In this document: positions 24,965-34,107 of the stretch, one piece after another
How positions within the stretch are numbered: position 1 is the stretch's first letter
Layout of the letters: the number at the start of each line of letters is the position of its first letter
Assembly (NCBI RefSeq): GCF_018417535.1
Contig: NZ_CP070978.1
Span: 2,852,001-2,916,000, forward strand
Source: Burkholderia pyrrocinia
GTDB taxonomy: Bacteria > Pseudomonadota > Gammaproteobacteria > Burkholderiales > Burkholderiaceae
Reading direction: 5' to 3'
DNA: 64,000 nt
The notes under the pieces: generated by a model
Databases searched by the model: none
The model's input: only the letters and a program-made list of their open reading frames with translations
What the model was told of the DNA's origin: nothing
Made by a program: the position numbers and the translations under genes

Positions 24965-25981
24965 CTAGAACGCGAGCAGCACCATGCCGGTCCTTCCCCT
25001 GCGGTACGTATGTTCAAGCGCTCGCAGGTAGTCGCTTGCCTGATATCGTTCCGCTACTGGGAAAAGGCTCGGGAAGTTGCGTGCGAACTCGACCGCCTTG
25101 GCCAGGTCCGCTTCGCGTAACGTCGCAGCTTCGAATTGCCAGCTGAACAACGACACCCCCTTGATGGTCAGCGCTTGAGGGGCGATGGAACGAATGTCCG
25201 TCGCCGCTCCTCCCAGGGAGCCGTAGCTAATGATCGCTCCGCCCCGGGCCAGGAAGCCCGCTACGTCGGGCAATAGCGCGCCGCCGACGCCATCGAACGC
25301 CACGTAAACGGGCTTGTTCGCAAGCTCATCTCGAAGCTCGTCCTTCCAGCCCTGGTTCTCCGTGACGATGACAGAAAGGTTGGGGCGAGCAGCTTTAAGC
25401 GCTTGCGCGCTCGCCGCGGAGCCAACGAGCAGGATCGGATTGACGCCCACTTCGACGAGCAGATGAGTGAGCAGCCTTCCGACGGCGGAATTGGCAGCCG
25501 TCTGAATAACCGTGACATCTTCGCGCTTGTCTTCAGGCAACGCGTTGTGACCAGCCCTCATCGCAAGGCGTGCCGTCAACGTGTTGACCAACATCTGCGC
25601 TGCGACCTCATCGCCCACTTCATCGGGCACGGGTATCAGCGACTGGACAGGTGCGGCGATCCTGGAACTCCAGGCACCGTTGACGGGAAAGAAGGCCACA
25701 CGTGTGCCGATCTGAATCCGGTGTGAAGGGTCAATGTCAGCGGCCAGCGCTTCCACCACCCCTACACCTTCGACGCCGGGCACTCGACCTCCCCTCGGGA
25801 TGAGGGGAGCCGCCCCGAAGGCGGGGGAAGCCGAGACGCCCAGCAAGTCGCCCGGATGAACCGGTGCGGCGGACACACGCACAAGGGCCGCTCCGCTCAC
25901 AAGAGAAGGGGCATCGGAAAATGCTTCCAGCGTGAGCACCTCGGCGGGCTCGCCATGGTTGGTGTGAACAATTCGCTGCAT
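24965..25981 (-). CDS. Medium-chain zinc-type quinone/enoyl oxidoreductase
   Basis: A 338-residue MDR protein paralogous to the next gene. It has VSAAPVHPGDLLGVS, GVEGVGVVEALAAD, the nucleotide loop IQTAANSAVGRLLTHLLVEVG and the C-terminal WQFEAATLREADLAKAVEFA. Start ATG 25981 has AAAGGAG at good distance; the longer frame to 26047 would run over the operator. It is the first gene of a leftward operon divergent from the TetR gene, and the shared intergenic region carries a perfect operator-like palindrome. Likely induced by an electrophile or xenobiotic, by analogy with TetR-paired reductases. Confidence 0.85.
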   Translation of the reverse strand: MQRIVHTNHGEPAEVLTLEAFSDAPSLVSGAALVRVSAAPVHPGDLLGVSASPAFGAAPLIPRGGRVPGVEGVGVVEALAADIDPSHRIQIGTRVAFFPVNGAWSSRIAAPVQSLIPVPDEVGDEVAAQMLVNTLTARLAMRAGHNALPEDKREDVTVIQTAANSAVGRLLTHLLVEVGVNPILLVGSAASAQALKAARPNLSVIVTENQGWKDELRDELANKPVYVAFDGVGGALLPDVAGFLARGGAIISYGSLGGAATDIRSIAPQALTIKGVSLFSWQFEAATLREADLAKAVEFARNFPSLFPVAERYQASDYLRALEHTYRRGRTGMVLLAF

Positions 25982-26012
25982 CAGAGACTCCTTTCGCAAG
26001 GATTTGATTATT

Positions 26013-26026
26013 GGAGCGATCGCTCC
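26013..26026. promoter_or_regulatory. Perfect 14-bp palindrome, probable TetR operator
   Basis: GGAGCGATCGCTCC is a perfect dyad, extended imperfectly by TATT on the left and GTTA on the right. It lies between the divergent reductase (25981) and tetR (26057) starts, where an autoregulating TetR dimer would repress both. It is the only strong dyad in that gap. Confidence 0.7.
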
Positions 26027-26056
26027 GTTATGGCAGAATAGGTTCATCTCTACAGC

Positions 26057-26746
26057 ATGTCAATTAATTTTAGAGCTATGACTACAAAAAATGATACACA
26101 ACCCCGGCGCAGCCGCGGCAGGCCCTCAACCTTTGATCGTACGGAAGCCCTGAACCGAGCCATGAAGCTCTTCTGGGAGCATGGATACGAAGGAGCCTCC
26201 TTTGACCAGTTGATCCATGCCATGGGGATCAGCCCCTCGAGCTTCTACAACTCGTTTGGCAGCAAGGAGCAGCTTTACAAGGAAACGACTGACGCATACC
26301 TGAGCATGTCCGAAGTCTGGTTCGCTGGCAGACTGTTCGGCACGGCCGACACGCGAGAAGCATTCAAGAAGCTTCTCGATGCTACCGTCGTGGAGTTCAC
26401 TCGAGACAGCCACCCATCGGGCTGCATGATCTCTCTGGCCGGCACTCACCTGCCGCCCGAACTCGCTTCTATTCGTGAGACGATGGCCGAGCACCGCGCA
26501 AACGCTGAAGAGATGATGGCGCAGCGGTTGCGCAAGGGGGTCGAAGACGGCGACTTACCGCCTGACACCGACGTGCCTGCACTTGCTGCCTTCTACAGCG
26601 CCGTGACCCGCGGAATGGCCGTCCAGGCACGCGACGGAGGCGGCCCGCAAAAGCTGAACGCGATCGCAGATGTCGCCATGCAAGCATGGCCAGCTCAAAG
26701 CGGTCGGGTGAGATCTGCAAAGCCCCGGGGAACTCGCGTTGTCTGA
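26057..26746 (+). CDS. TetR/AcrR-family transcriptional regulator
   Basis: A 229-residue repressor. The N-terminal helix-turn-helix is typical: RGRPSTFDRTEALNRAMKLFWEHGYEG, then FDQLIHAMGISPSSFYNSFGSKEQLY. The C-terminal ligand domain has SHPSGCMISLAGTH, seen in the subgroup with AefR/YxaF-like ligand domains. The first ATG is 26057; an ATG at 26078 (MTTKND) is equally possible, and neither has a strong ribosome site. It is divergent from three oxidoreductase genes and very probably represses them and itself through the 26013-26026 dyad. Confidence 0.9.
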   Translation: MSINFRAMTTKNDTQPRRSRGRPSTFDRTEALNRAMKLFWEHGYEGASFDQLIHAMGISPSSFYNSFGSKEQLYKETTDAYLSMSEVWFAGRLFGTADTREAFKKLLDATVVEFTRDSHPSGCMISLAGTHLPPELASIRETMAEHRANAEEMMAQRLRKGVEDGDLPPDTDVPALAAFYSAVTRGMAVQARDGGGPQKLNAIADVAMQAWPAQSGRVRSAKPRGTRVV

Positions 26747-27456
26747 CCGACAGTGCCGCACAGAGTGGTCCAGCGCCGGCGCTCGCAGGGCGGCGATTTG
26801 GAGCGTCATGCTCTGCTTCCTTTCGTGGAATGACGCAGCATAGGCATACCGTGGGTGAGTGCGTATCCTTCGGTGCTCAGAATCCGGTCGGAAATAGGTC
26901 CGAGTTATGAAACTCGCGCTCGACCACAATGTCATCATCGACTTGGCAAGTGGCTCTATCAACATCGCCCGCCTTCGCGAGATCCTTGCAAAGAGCGGGC
27001 AACGTAACCTGTCAGAAGTCGCTGCCCGTAGTTGGTAAAACTGGAATGTTCATCGATTCAGACGACGGCGACGCGAGTTCGAGTGACGACTGAAAGTCCG
27101 CTATCCGGGCGGAGCCGACGCTTGAGTGTCCGTCTGAGCGCGCAGACGAACGACCGGAGATGGCCGATCGCCGACAGTCTGCCTCGCGTTCCCCGGAAAT
27201 CCACGACGAACTTTTTTTGCGGTGTGGTGCGGGTGCGCCGGTGTAGTGCGCTCCTGCCTCGGCCGATCGAGCGGCCGGTTTGTCGTGGTTGACATATCAT
27301 CGCGATTTGGCCGCGTCTGCGCTGTCCAGCCGACCGTCTCCACGACCGGGGACCAATATCGCGTCGCGATGGGCAAGTCGTTGCGCAAGCACGCACATGC
27401 GCAGGTAGCCGCTCGTTGAGCGGTTGCGTCACGCACCGCCGATCGCCGAGACCCCG
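26747..27456. other. Long intergenic region with a PIN-like stub
   Basis: Apart from the short frame at 26907-27038, no gene is visible between tetR and the MFS gene. The second half is GC-rich and has many overlapping, motif-free frames. A run TTTTTTT at about 27209 has no clear hairpin before it. Confidence 0.45.
26907..27038 (+). pseudogene. Truncated PIN-like stub
   Basis: A 43-codon frame that begins MKLALDHNVIIDLASGSINIARL, with the Asp placement of a PIN/VapC nuclease first strand (D-x-N-x-x-I-D-L), and stops soon after. Full PIN proteins are about 130 residues, so this would be a deletion remnant. The match is short and the call is weak. Confidence 0.35.
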
Positions 27457-28713
27457 ATGACCGCCCCCTTACCCGAACCCACCCCCATCCCTCCATCCCC
27501 GTTACCCGCGAACCTGTTCCGTCACGCCCCGTTCCAGCGCTTCTGGGGCACACGCGTGATGTCGTCCCTGGCCTTCCAGATCCTGTCGGTCGCGATCGGC
27601 TGGTACGTGTACGCGCTCACGCACAGCGCGTTCGCACTCGGCCTCGTCGGTCTCGCGCAGTTCGTGCCGATGTTCGCGCTGACGCTCGTCGTCGGGCAGG
27701 TGGCCGACCGCTACGACCGCCGGCGCATCGCGACGATCTGCCAGGGCGTCGAGGCGCTGGCCGCCGGCGTGTTCCTGCTCGGCGCCGCGCAAGGGTGGCT
27801 GGCCGCACCGGCCGTGTATGCGCTCGCGGCGATCGTCGGCACGGCCCGTGCGTTCGAGTCGCCGTCGGTCTCGTCGCTGCTGCCGGCCGTCGTGCCGCGC
27901 ACCGACCTGCCGCGCGCGACCGCGCTGTCGACGTCCGCGAACCAGGCCGCGCAGATCCTCGGGCCCGCGTTCGGCGGGCTGCTTTACGGTGTCGGTGCGC
28001 CCGTTGCGTTCGGCACGAGCGTCGTGGCATTCGCGATCGCGGCCGTGCTGAGCGGCACGATTCCGCTGCGCAGCGCGCCGCCTGCGCGCGAGCCGGTTAC
28101 GCTGCGCTCGGTGTTTTCGGGGATCGCGTTCATCCGGCGCGAACCGGCGATCCTCGGCGCGCTGTCGCTCGACCTGTTCGCGGTGCTGTTCGGCGGCGCC
28201 ACCGCGCTACTGCCGATCTACGCGCGCGATATCCTGCAGGTCGGCCCCTGGGGGCTCGGTGCGCTGCGCGCGGCGCCCGCGGTCGGCGCGCTCGCGGGCA
28301 CGCTGTGGCTCACGCGTTTTCCGCTGAAGGGGCGGCCCGGCCGCGCGATGTTCGGCGGCGTGATCGCGTTCGGTATCGCGACGATCGTGTTCGGGTTTTC
28401 GCGGCACTTCGCGGTGTCGCTCGTGGCGCTGGCCGCGCTTGGCGCGTCGGACGTGGTCAGCGTCGTCGTGCGCCTGTCGCTCGTGCAGCTTCGTACGCCC
28501 GACGACATGCTCGGGCGCGTGAGCGCGGTCAATTCGCTGTTCATCGGCACGTCGAACCAGCTCGGCGAATTCGAATCGGGCGTGACGGCAGCATGGTGGG
28601 GCGCGCCGACGGCGATCGTCGTCGGCGGTGCCGCGACGATTGCCGTCGCGCTCGCGTGGATGAGGCTGTTTCCCCAGCTCACGAACATGAGGTCGCTCGA
28701 GCGCGACGTGTGA
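27457..28713 (+). CDS. MFS transporter, EntS/MFS_3-type exporter
   Basis: A 418-residue inner-membrane carrier with about 12 hydrophobic helices. It belongs to the MFS_3 (enterobactin exporter EntS-like) group: FRHAPFQRFWGTRVMSSLAFQI at the start, the loop-2 signature GQVADRYDRRRIA, ALSTSANQAAQILGPAFGG after helix 4, and LGRVSAVNSLFIGTSNQLGEFESG in the second half. Start ATG 27457 (MTAPLPEP) is preferred over an upstream GTG frame. The substrate is unknown, possibly a siderophore or drug. It converges on ybjQ. Confidence 0.87.
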   Translation: MTAPLPEPTPIPPSPLPANLFRHAPFQRFWGTRVMSSLAFQILSVAIGWYVYALTHSAFALGLVGLAQFVPMFALTLVVGQVADRYDRRRIATICQGVEALAAGVFLLGAAQGWLAAPAVYALAAIVGTARAFESPSVSSLLPAVVPRTDLPRATALSTSANQAAQILGPAFGGLLYGVGAPVAFGTSVVAFAIAAVLSGTIPLRSAPPAREPVTLRSVFSGIAFIRREPAILGALSLDLFAVLFGGATALLPIYARDILQVGPWGLGALRAAPAVGALAGTLWLTRFPLKGRPGRAMFGGVIAFGIATIVFGFSRHFAVSLVALAALGASDVVSVVVRLSLVQLRTPDDMLGRVSAVNSLFIGTSNQLGEFESGVTAAWWGAPTAIVVGGAATIAVALAWMRLFPQLTNMRSLERDV

Positions 28714-28719
28714 CGTGTG

Positions 28720-29082
28720 TCACGCGTCCTGCGTCACGCGCACGGCCGTGCCGTAGCAGATCACTTCCGTGACGCCCGACCCGATCTCGGTCGAGTCGTA
28801 GCGCATCGCGACGATCGCGTTCGCGCCAAGCTTGCGCGCATCGGCGAGCATCTTGTCGAACGCCTGCTGGCGCGCCTTCTCGCACAGCGACGTATAGAGC
28901 GTGATGTTGCCGCCGAAGATCGTCTGCAGCGATGCGCCGAACGAGCCGACGATCGAGCGCGAACGCACGACGATGCCCTGTGCGACGCCGAGCGAGCGAA
29001 CGGTGGTGTGGCCGGGCAGGTCGAATGCGGTCGTGACGCGAGCGGGCGACAGATCGTCGATGGAGCGGGTGGTGTCGGTCAT
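28720..29082 (-). CDS. YbjQ/UPF0145 family protein
   Basis: A 120-residue protein of the YbjQ family, which forms pentameric heavy-metal-binding-like domains of unknown function. Characteristic segments are [44 protein letters not shown] and EVICYGTAV. The start is ATG 29082 with GGGAAG-like sequence upstream. It is a stand-alone gene. Confidence 0.9.
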   Translation of the reverse strand: MTDTTRSIDDLSPARVTTAFDLPGHTTVRSLGVAQGIVVRSRSIVGSFGASLQTIFGGNITLYTSLCEKARQQAFDKMLADARKLGANAIVAMRYDSTEIGSGVTEVICYGTAVRVTQDA

Positions 29083-29346
29083 GGCGGGAAGCGTGTAGCG
29101 GAGTGGTCGAGTGACGATTCTATCCGGATGAGCGCACGCGTCCGGTTCGATGGGAGTCAATCGCGCGACGCGTGTCGCGCCATGAGCTTCCGTGGCGGTC
29201 GGGCTGGCTTTGGGCATGCGTCTCTACGGGACGCCGGACGAGATCGTGTAACCGAGGTCGTCAGGAAGGAAGCGTGTGCGAATGACGAGCACACGCTTCC
29301 GTCATTTCCGGACAGATAGACAGACGAACGACCCGGCGGCGCGCCG

Positions 29347-30600
29347 TCAGGGCTTCACAGCCGTACCGCCATCCCCGCCAAGATCAACCGCATAGGCCAG
29401 CGCCAGCTTCCCGAACTTCAGCGCGTGATTCGCCTGACGATCCGAGTTCTCCAGCGTGTCGTTGACGGTATGGATATACGGGCTGTCGTTCTGGTCGGCC
29501 TCGAACGGGAACGACGCCGGATAGCCTTGCGCGTTCCACGACGCGTGATCCGAGCACGCATACCCGCACTGCGACGTGCCGATCGCGAGTTCCGGCAGGT
29601 AGGTCTTCGCCAGGTTCGTCAGGTAGCTATTCTGCGACGCGTTCGTGTAGTCGGTGATCAGGTAGATATCCTTCGGATCGCCCTTGTAGTTCGTCATGTC
29701 GAGCTGCAGCACGCCGACCACGTTCGCATTCTGCGCGCGGAACTGCTTCGCGATCGCCTTCGAGCCGAGCAGCCCGGCTTCCTCGGCCGCGTACCCGACA
29801 AACTTGATCGTCCGCTTTGGCCGGTAGTTGTTCGCGAGCAGCACGCGCAGCGCTTCGGTGAGGCTCGCGATACCCGACGCGTCGTCGTCCGCGCCGGGCG
29901 AGCGCGTGTTCTCGGTCGTGCGGCCGACGGTCGAATCGAGGTGGCCGCCCAGCACGATCGTGCCCGCGGCCGGATCGCTGCCGCGGATCGTCAGGATCAC
30001 GGATTTCTGCGGAAAGCCCGTGTGTGCGAACTGCTCGACGGCGATGTCGGCGCGCGAGCCCGCCAGTTGCTTCCACTGCAGCGCGAGCCAGTCCGATGCG
30101 GCAACGCCGTGCGATGTCGTGTAGTAGCGGTTCGTGAAGCCGGACAGCGACGTGATCGTGCCGACGATGTTGCTGGCCTGCAGTTGCTGGATCCAGGTGC
30201 CGATCTGCGACGCGTTCGACACCTTGTACGCAGGTACGGCTGCCTGCTTCGCGAGTGCTGCCGGCAACGGCTGCAGCGCCTGGCGCGCTTCGTCGAACGA
30301 GTCGTGCACGACGTAGCCGGGCCCGTGGCCGCGCGTGTGGTGGACGGCGTGGGCCAGCTCGCCGAGTCGTGAATCGTCGATCTCGACGACATGAACCGTT
30401 TCGCGGCGCGCGGCGCCGTCGGCCGTCTTGCCGGCGTCGACGGTCGTGCTGTATTGCGCGGTTGCGCTCGCATCGATGCGTTGCAACTGCCGGTACGCGG
30501 TGTCGCCGAGCGTGATCCATACGGGGGCCGCGTGCGCGGCGGCGGTCAACAGCATGCCGCCCAGCGCGGCGCTCAGGCGGGTCAATTTCAGAGTAGGCAT
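29347..30600 (-). CDS. Secreted M28-family aminopeptidase
   Basis: A 417-residue zinc exopeptidase like Vibrio/Aeromonas leucyl aminopeptidase. There is a signal peptide at 1-25 (LSAALGGMLLTAAAHAA). Metal ligands are visible: H in GGHLDSTVG, D in GADDDASG, the E-E pair in YAAEEAGLLGS, D in LQLDMTNYKG and H in YIHTVNDT. The pair CGYACSDHASW matches the family disulfide. It releases N-terminal amino acids from peptides, probably outside the cell. It lies 80 bp downstream of the metalloprotease on the same strand, so endo- and exopeptidase may be co-expressed. Confidence 0.92.
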   Translation of the reverse strand: MPTLKLTRLSAALGGMLLTAAAHAAPVWITLGDTAYRQLQRIDASATAQYSTTVDAGKTADGAARRETVHVVEIDDSRLGELAHAVHHTRGHGPGYVVHDSFDEARQALQPLPAALAKQAAVPAYKVSNASQIGTWIQQLQASNIVGTITSLSGFTNRYYTTSHGVAASDWLALQWKQLAGSRADIAVEQFAHTGFPQKSVILTIRGSDPAAGTIVLGGHLDSTVGRTTENTRSPGADDDASGIASLTEALRVLLANNYRPKRTIKFVGYAAEEAGLLGSKAIAKQFRAQNANVVGVLQLDMTNYKGDPKDIYLITDYTNASQNSYLTNLAKTYLPELAIGTSQCGYACSDHASWNAQGYPASFPFEADQNDSPYIHTVNDTLENSDRQANHALKFGKLALAYAVDLGGDGGTAVKP

Positions 30601-30679
30601 GTTCGATCTCGTGAGGATGGCGATGTCGACGAAGAGGGCGCATCGCAGGTCGTGCGATGTGCCCCCGCCTGCTGCGGAA

Positions 30680-32392
30680 TCAAGACTTCTGCGGCACGGT
30701 CACGCCGTACGTGCAACTCTGGTTGTACGCGTTGCCGATCGCGGTGAGTTGCGCGTTGCTGTAGCCGAGCGCGGCGGCGGCCGTCAGCACGGCCTGGGCG
30801 GCGGCCTTCTGGTTGGTCGAGCTGTTGGTCATCGACAGCCCCTTCAGGAACGCCTTGTCCATCGCCTGCGCGCCGATCGCATCGCGCGCGACGAGGTTGC
30901 ACGACGCCCAGTACTGGCCGGCCGTATGGATTTCCGCACCGCGCGCCTGCGCATAGGTGCGCCCGACGTTCCAGTTGGTCACGCGGCCGCCCCAATACTC
31001 GTTGTGGCCGTCCCAGTTGTAGACCCAGTGGTATTGCGCGTCGGACGGGCTCCACTGGTTGAAGTCGCGGCTGTACGCGGCGGCGAGATAGTCGCCAGTG
31101 CCTTCGGAAAGACCTTCCTGCTGCGACAGGCCGCCGTTCGTCACCCAGTCGTGGATGCCGTGGCCGAGCTCGTGGATCACGACATCCGCATCTTCCGCAT
31201 CGTCGACGCCGCCTTGCCCGAAGGTCAGCCGGCCGCTGCTCGACGAGTACGACGAGTTGTCGTCGCCCGATTCGCCGTGCGGGTCGTACTGCACGCCGCC
31301 CGTGTACTGGTACGGCAGCGCCTTGATGCCGAGCGTCTGGTTCACGTAGCGCAGGAACGTGTCGATGTGGTAGTACGCGTTCACGGCCTCGAAATACAGG
31401 TTGCCGCGCGTGAACTCGAATGCAGGCGTCGACTGCAGCGGGCACGCGTTGTCGCGCGGCGCGTCGAAGTCGACGCACGCGGCGTACGGGCCCGACAGCG
31501 CGTAGCGCCCGCCCGACTGCCCGAGATCCTTCAGCGTCACGCGCACGCGCGCGGCCGTGAGCTGGGTCGAATCGGCGTCGTTGTTGTCCTTGTAGCCGGT
31601 GCTGCCGTAGCTGCTCCTGGTCGGCGACAGCGGATCCGGGCGGAACACGAAGCCCGTGCCGTCCGTGGCATAGAACGCCTTGTCCTCGGCGCGCAGCACT
31701 TCGCCGCTGCCCGAATCGATCAGCAGTTCCCAGTCGCCCTTCGGGCCGTCCTGCGGGCGGCCGCGCACCTTCCATGCGGTGTGCGTGCCGGCCTTGTCGA
31801 CGAACGCGACGAGCTGCGCGTCGAGATTCGTGAAGCCGCTCACGCCGAGATACGCGCGGGCACGGTCGAGCGCCTGCTGCTGGTCGACGGCCTGCGACTT
31901 GCGCGACGTCGCGACCACGCCGTTGATCGTGTTGCTCGCGACGTACAGGATGCGGCCGTCCTTTGCGACCGTCACCGCGATGTCGCTGCCGTACACGGGC
32001 AGCCCGGCGGCCTGCTGCTGCAGGCGCACGACGGTGAAGTCGGCATCGCTGCGTTCCGACGTGACGACGAGGCTCGCGAGCGCGGCCGCGTCGAGCCCGA
32101 GCTGCGTCGCCTGCGACGCGACGAAGTCGCGCGCGGTCGCGGCGGGCGTTGCGGCAGCCTTTTTCACACGATACGCGGGGTTGTACAGCGTGACGGCGAC
32201 GCCGTCCGCGCGGAACTGCCCGGCGGCCGTATCGGCTTTCGCGGCGGGCGGCGCGACGCCGCGCGTCAGGCTTTCGCGCAGGCTCGTTGCTTGCGGGTTC
32301 GAGACTTTCGTATCGGCCGCGGCGCCGCCGACGATGCCGAAACCGAGCGCGAGACCCAGGGCGAGCGGCAATGCTTTGCGTGATGTCTGCAT
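30680..32392 (-). CDS. Secreted zinc metalloprotease (M36/M4-like) with FTP propeptide
   Basis: A 570-residue endopeptidase precursor. The signal peptide is MQTSRKALPLALGLALGFG to about residue 27. Residues 60-190 are a fungalysin/thermolysin propeptide (AGLPVYGSDIAVTVAKDGRI) with a PepSY-like part. The catalytic site is VVIHELGHGIHDW with the downstream Glu in QEGLSEGTGDYLA. These motifs fit M36 rather than classic M4 (HEVTH...GGINEAISD), but the two share a fold. The end is short (QSCTYGVTVPQKS), without a secretion domain. The two Cys (ACVDF, NACPL) near 260 may pair. Confidence 0.88.
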   Translation of the reverse strand: MQTSRKALPLALGLALGFGIVGGAAADTKVSNPQATSLRESLTRGVAPPAAKADTAAGQFRADGVAVTLYNPAYRVKKAAATPAATARDFVASQATQLGLDAAALASLVVTSERSDADFTVVRLQQQAAGLPVYGSDIAVTVAKDGRILYVASNTINGVVATSRKSQAVDQQQALDRARAYLGVSGFTNLDAQLVAFVDKAGTHTAWKVRGRPQDGPKGDWELLIDSGSGEVLRAEDKAFYATDGTGFVFRPDPLSPTRSSYGSTGYKDNNDADSTQLTAARVRVTLKDLGQSGGRYALSGPYAACVDFDAPRDNACPLQSTPAFEFTRGNLYFEAVNAYYHIDTFLRYVNQTLGIKALPYQYTGGVQYDPHGESGDDNSSYSSSSGRLTFGQGGVDDAEDADVVIHELGHGIHDWVTNGGLSQQEGLSEGTGDYLAAAYSRDFNQWSPSDAQYHWVYNWDGHNEYWGGRVTNWNVGRTYAQARGAEIHTAGQYWASCNLVARDAIGAQAMDKAFLKGLSMTNSSTNQKAAAQAVLTAAAALGYSNAQLTAIGNAYNQSCTYGVTVPQKS

Positions 32393-32896
32393 ACGTGATC
32401 CTCATCTCAACGGTTGGACACGCCCGCGCGCTCGTGGCGCGCAGGCACGACACGGCCCGCGCGCCGGCTCGATGGAACCGGTGCGGCGAAGCGGTGTTGG
32501 GAGCGTCGACTGACTAAGGAACCCTAAATGTCAGGTCGAGAAGAAACTGGCGGGCGAAGCGGGCGGAGGGGCCGAAGAGGCGGGGAAGCGAACGGAAGGC
32601 AGGTGCGGCGACGGCGAAGCGAGCATCGTCATGTCATACCCCTCGGATCGATATCGATATCGGTTGGCAGCCCGTGCGGATCGACGTGCGTCGAACCCGA
32701 TCTCTCATCTCGTTAGGCTGCCTATCTAATTGCGATAATTGCGAGGTATGTTACAGAATATTTTCGGCGACATTGCAATTTATTTTCGACGGTCGCTTCG
32801 GTCCGTCGATCAATCGCCGGCATTGTTCAGCGAGCGGCAGGAAACGCCGCCGGAACACGCAATTTCGCGCCGGATTGTGATTAAAACCCGCGACGA
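32393..32896. other. Intergenic region between the metalloprotease and the GlxA-type regulator
   Basis: No gene is seen. The half next to 32393 should hold the protease promoter. A perfect dyad CGATATCGATATCG lies at 32649-32662, and an AT-richer patch (ATTGCGATAATTGCG, TTACAGAATATTTTCGG) spans about 32720-32800. No terminator is recognisable after the regulator stop at 32897. Confidence 0.5.
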
Positions 32897-33904
32897 TCAG
32901 CGTGTCGCTCGACGGTCGCTGCGCGGGCTCAAGCCGAACCGCGCGCGATACGTGCGGGAGAAATGCGACGGCGATTCGAACCCGCACGCGACGCACACCG
33001 ACGTGATGCTCATGTCGGTCTGCTGCAGCAGTTCGCGTGCACGATCGAGGCGCAGGTTCAGGTAGAAATGCGTCGGCGTGTCGTTCAGCGTCGCGCTGAA
33101 CAGCCGTTCGAGCTGGCGCCGCGTGATCGATACGTCCTGCGCGAGCGCATCGGAGCCGAGCGGGTTTTCCATGTGCCGCTGCATCGTGCCGATCACCTGG
33201 ATCAGCTTGCGGTTGTGCACGCCGTAGCGCGCGGCGATCTCGAGCCGCTGGCTGTCCGAGCGCTGCCGGATGCGGCTGACGACGAACTGCTCGGAGATCG
33301 CCGCCGCGAGATCGGCGCCGTGCCGGCGCCCGATCAGGTCGAGCATCATGTCGATCGACGCGGTGCCGCCCGCGCACGTGATGCGCCGATCGTCGATCTC
33401 GAACAGTTCCTGTGTCGCGTTCAGGCCCGGATAGCGCTCGCGGAACGCGGCCAGCGCTTCCCAGTGCAGCGTGAGCGGCTGCGACGCGTCGAACAGCCCG
33501 GCTTCCGCGAGCACGAAGCTGCCGGTATCGATGCCGCCGAGCGTCGCGCCGTGCCGGTGCTGGCGGCGCAGCCAGTCGCCGAGCGCGCGCGTGTAGCACA
33601 CGAGCGGATCGAAGCCCGCGACGACGAACACCGTATCGACCTGCGCGACGTCCGCGCATGCGGCTTCGGCGGCGACCGGAATGCCGTTGCTCGCGGCGAC
33701 GGGCGCGCCGTCGGCGCTGATCACGTGCCAGCGGTAAAGCTCGGTTCGGAAGCGGTTCGCGACGCGCAGCGGCTCGACCGCGGACATGAAGCCGAGCGCG
33801 GAGAAGCCAGGCAGCAACAGGAAGTGGAAATCCTCGGGCATCGGGGCAGGGGATGGAATCCGGTGGTCGTCGCACGTCGCACGGGATTGCGAACGGACGG
33901 GCAC
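32897..33904 (-). CDS. cdhR: GlxA-type AraC regulator, CdhR-like activator of carnitine catabolism
   Basis: A regulator of 335 residues (GTG 33904), or 314 if the ATG at 33841 (MPEDFHFLLLPG) is used. The N-terminal half is a DJ-1/PfpI-like domain (FSALGFMSAVEPLRVANRF, GGIDTGSFVLAEAGLFD). The C-terminal half has two AraC helix-turn-helix motifs (ARELLQQTDMSITSVCVACGFESPSHFSRTYRARFG). Pseudomonas CdhR is of this type and activates the caiX-cdh operon in response to carnitine. That operon lies 2.5 kb away on the other strand, separated only by aceA. The family is certain; the name rests on family and context. Confidence 0.85.
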   Translation of the reverse strand: MPVRSQSRATCDDHRIPSPAPMPEDFHFLLLPGFSALGFMSAVEPLRVANRFRTELYRWHVISADGAPVAASNGIPVAAEAACADVAQVDTVFVVAGFDPLVCYTRALGDWLRRQHRHGATLGGIDTGSFVLAEAGLFDASQPLTLHWEALAAFRERYPGLNATQELFEIDDRRITCAGGTASIDMMLDLIGRRHGADLAAAISEQFVVSRIRQRSDSQRLEIAARYGVHNRKLIQVIGTMQRHMENPLGSDALAQDVSITRRQLERLFSATLNDTPTHFYLNLRLDRARELLQQTDMSITSVCVACGFESPSHFSRTYRARFGLSPRSDRRATR

Positions 33905-34053
33905 ACGCCGCGGCCGGCTCGCAGTTGCCGAACGGTCTGGCGGGAGATTATCGCGGGTTTTGCGCGAGTTTTGCCGATAGTCAGCGCGTTTTTGCGGCGC
34001 GCACGGACCGGCGCGCGGTGGTCGACGGCAGTTCGTCGGAACGACTTTCCGGA

Positions 34054-34086
34054 TAAAAAAAACGCCAACCCGGCTGGGTTGGCGTT
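34054..34086 (-). terminator. Rho-independent terminator of aceA
   Basis: On the minus strand, AACGCCAACCC and GGGTTGGCGTT form an 11-bp perfect stem with a 4-nt loop, followed by seven T (A-run 34054-34060 on plus). It starts 22 bp after the aceA stop. Confidence 0.93.
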
Positions 34087-34107
34087 TCGCTTCGCGTATG
34101 ACCGGTA

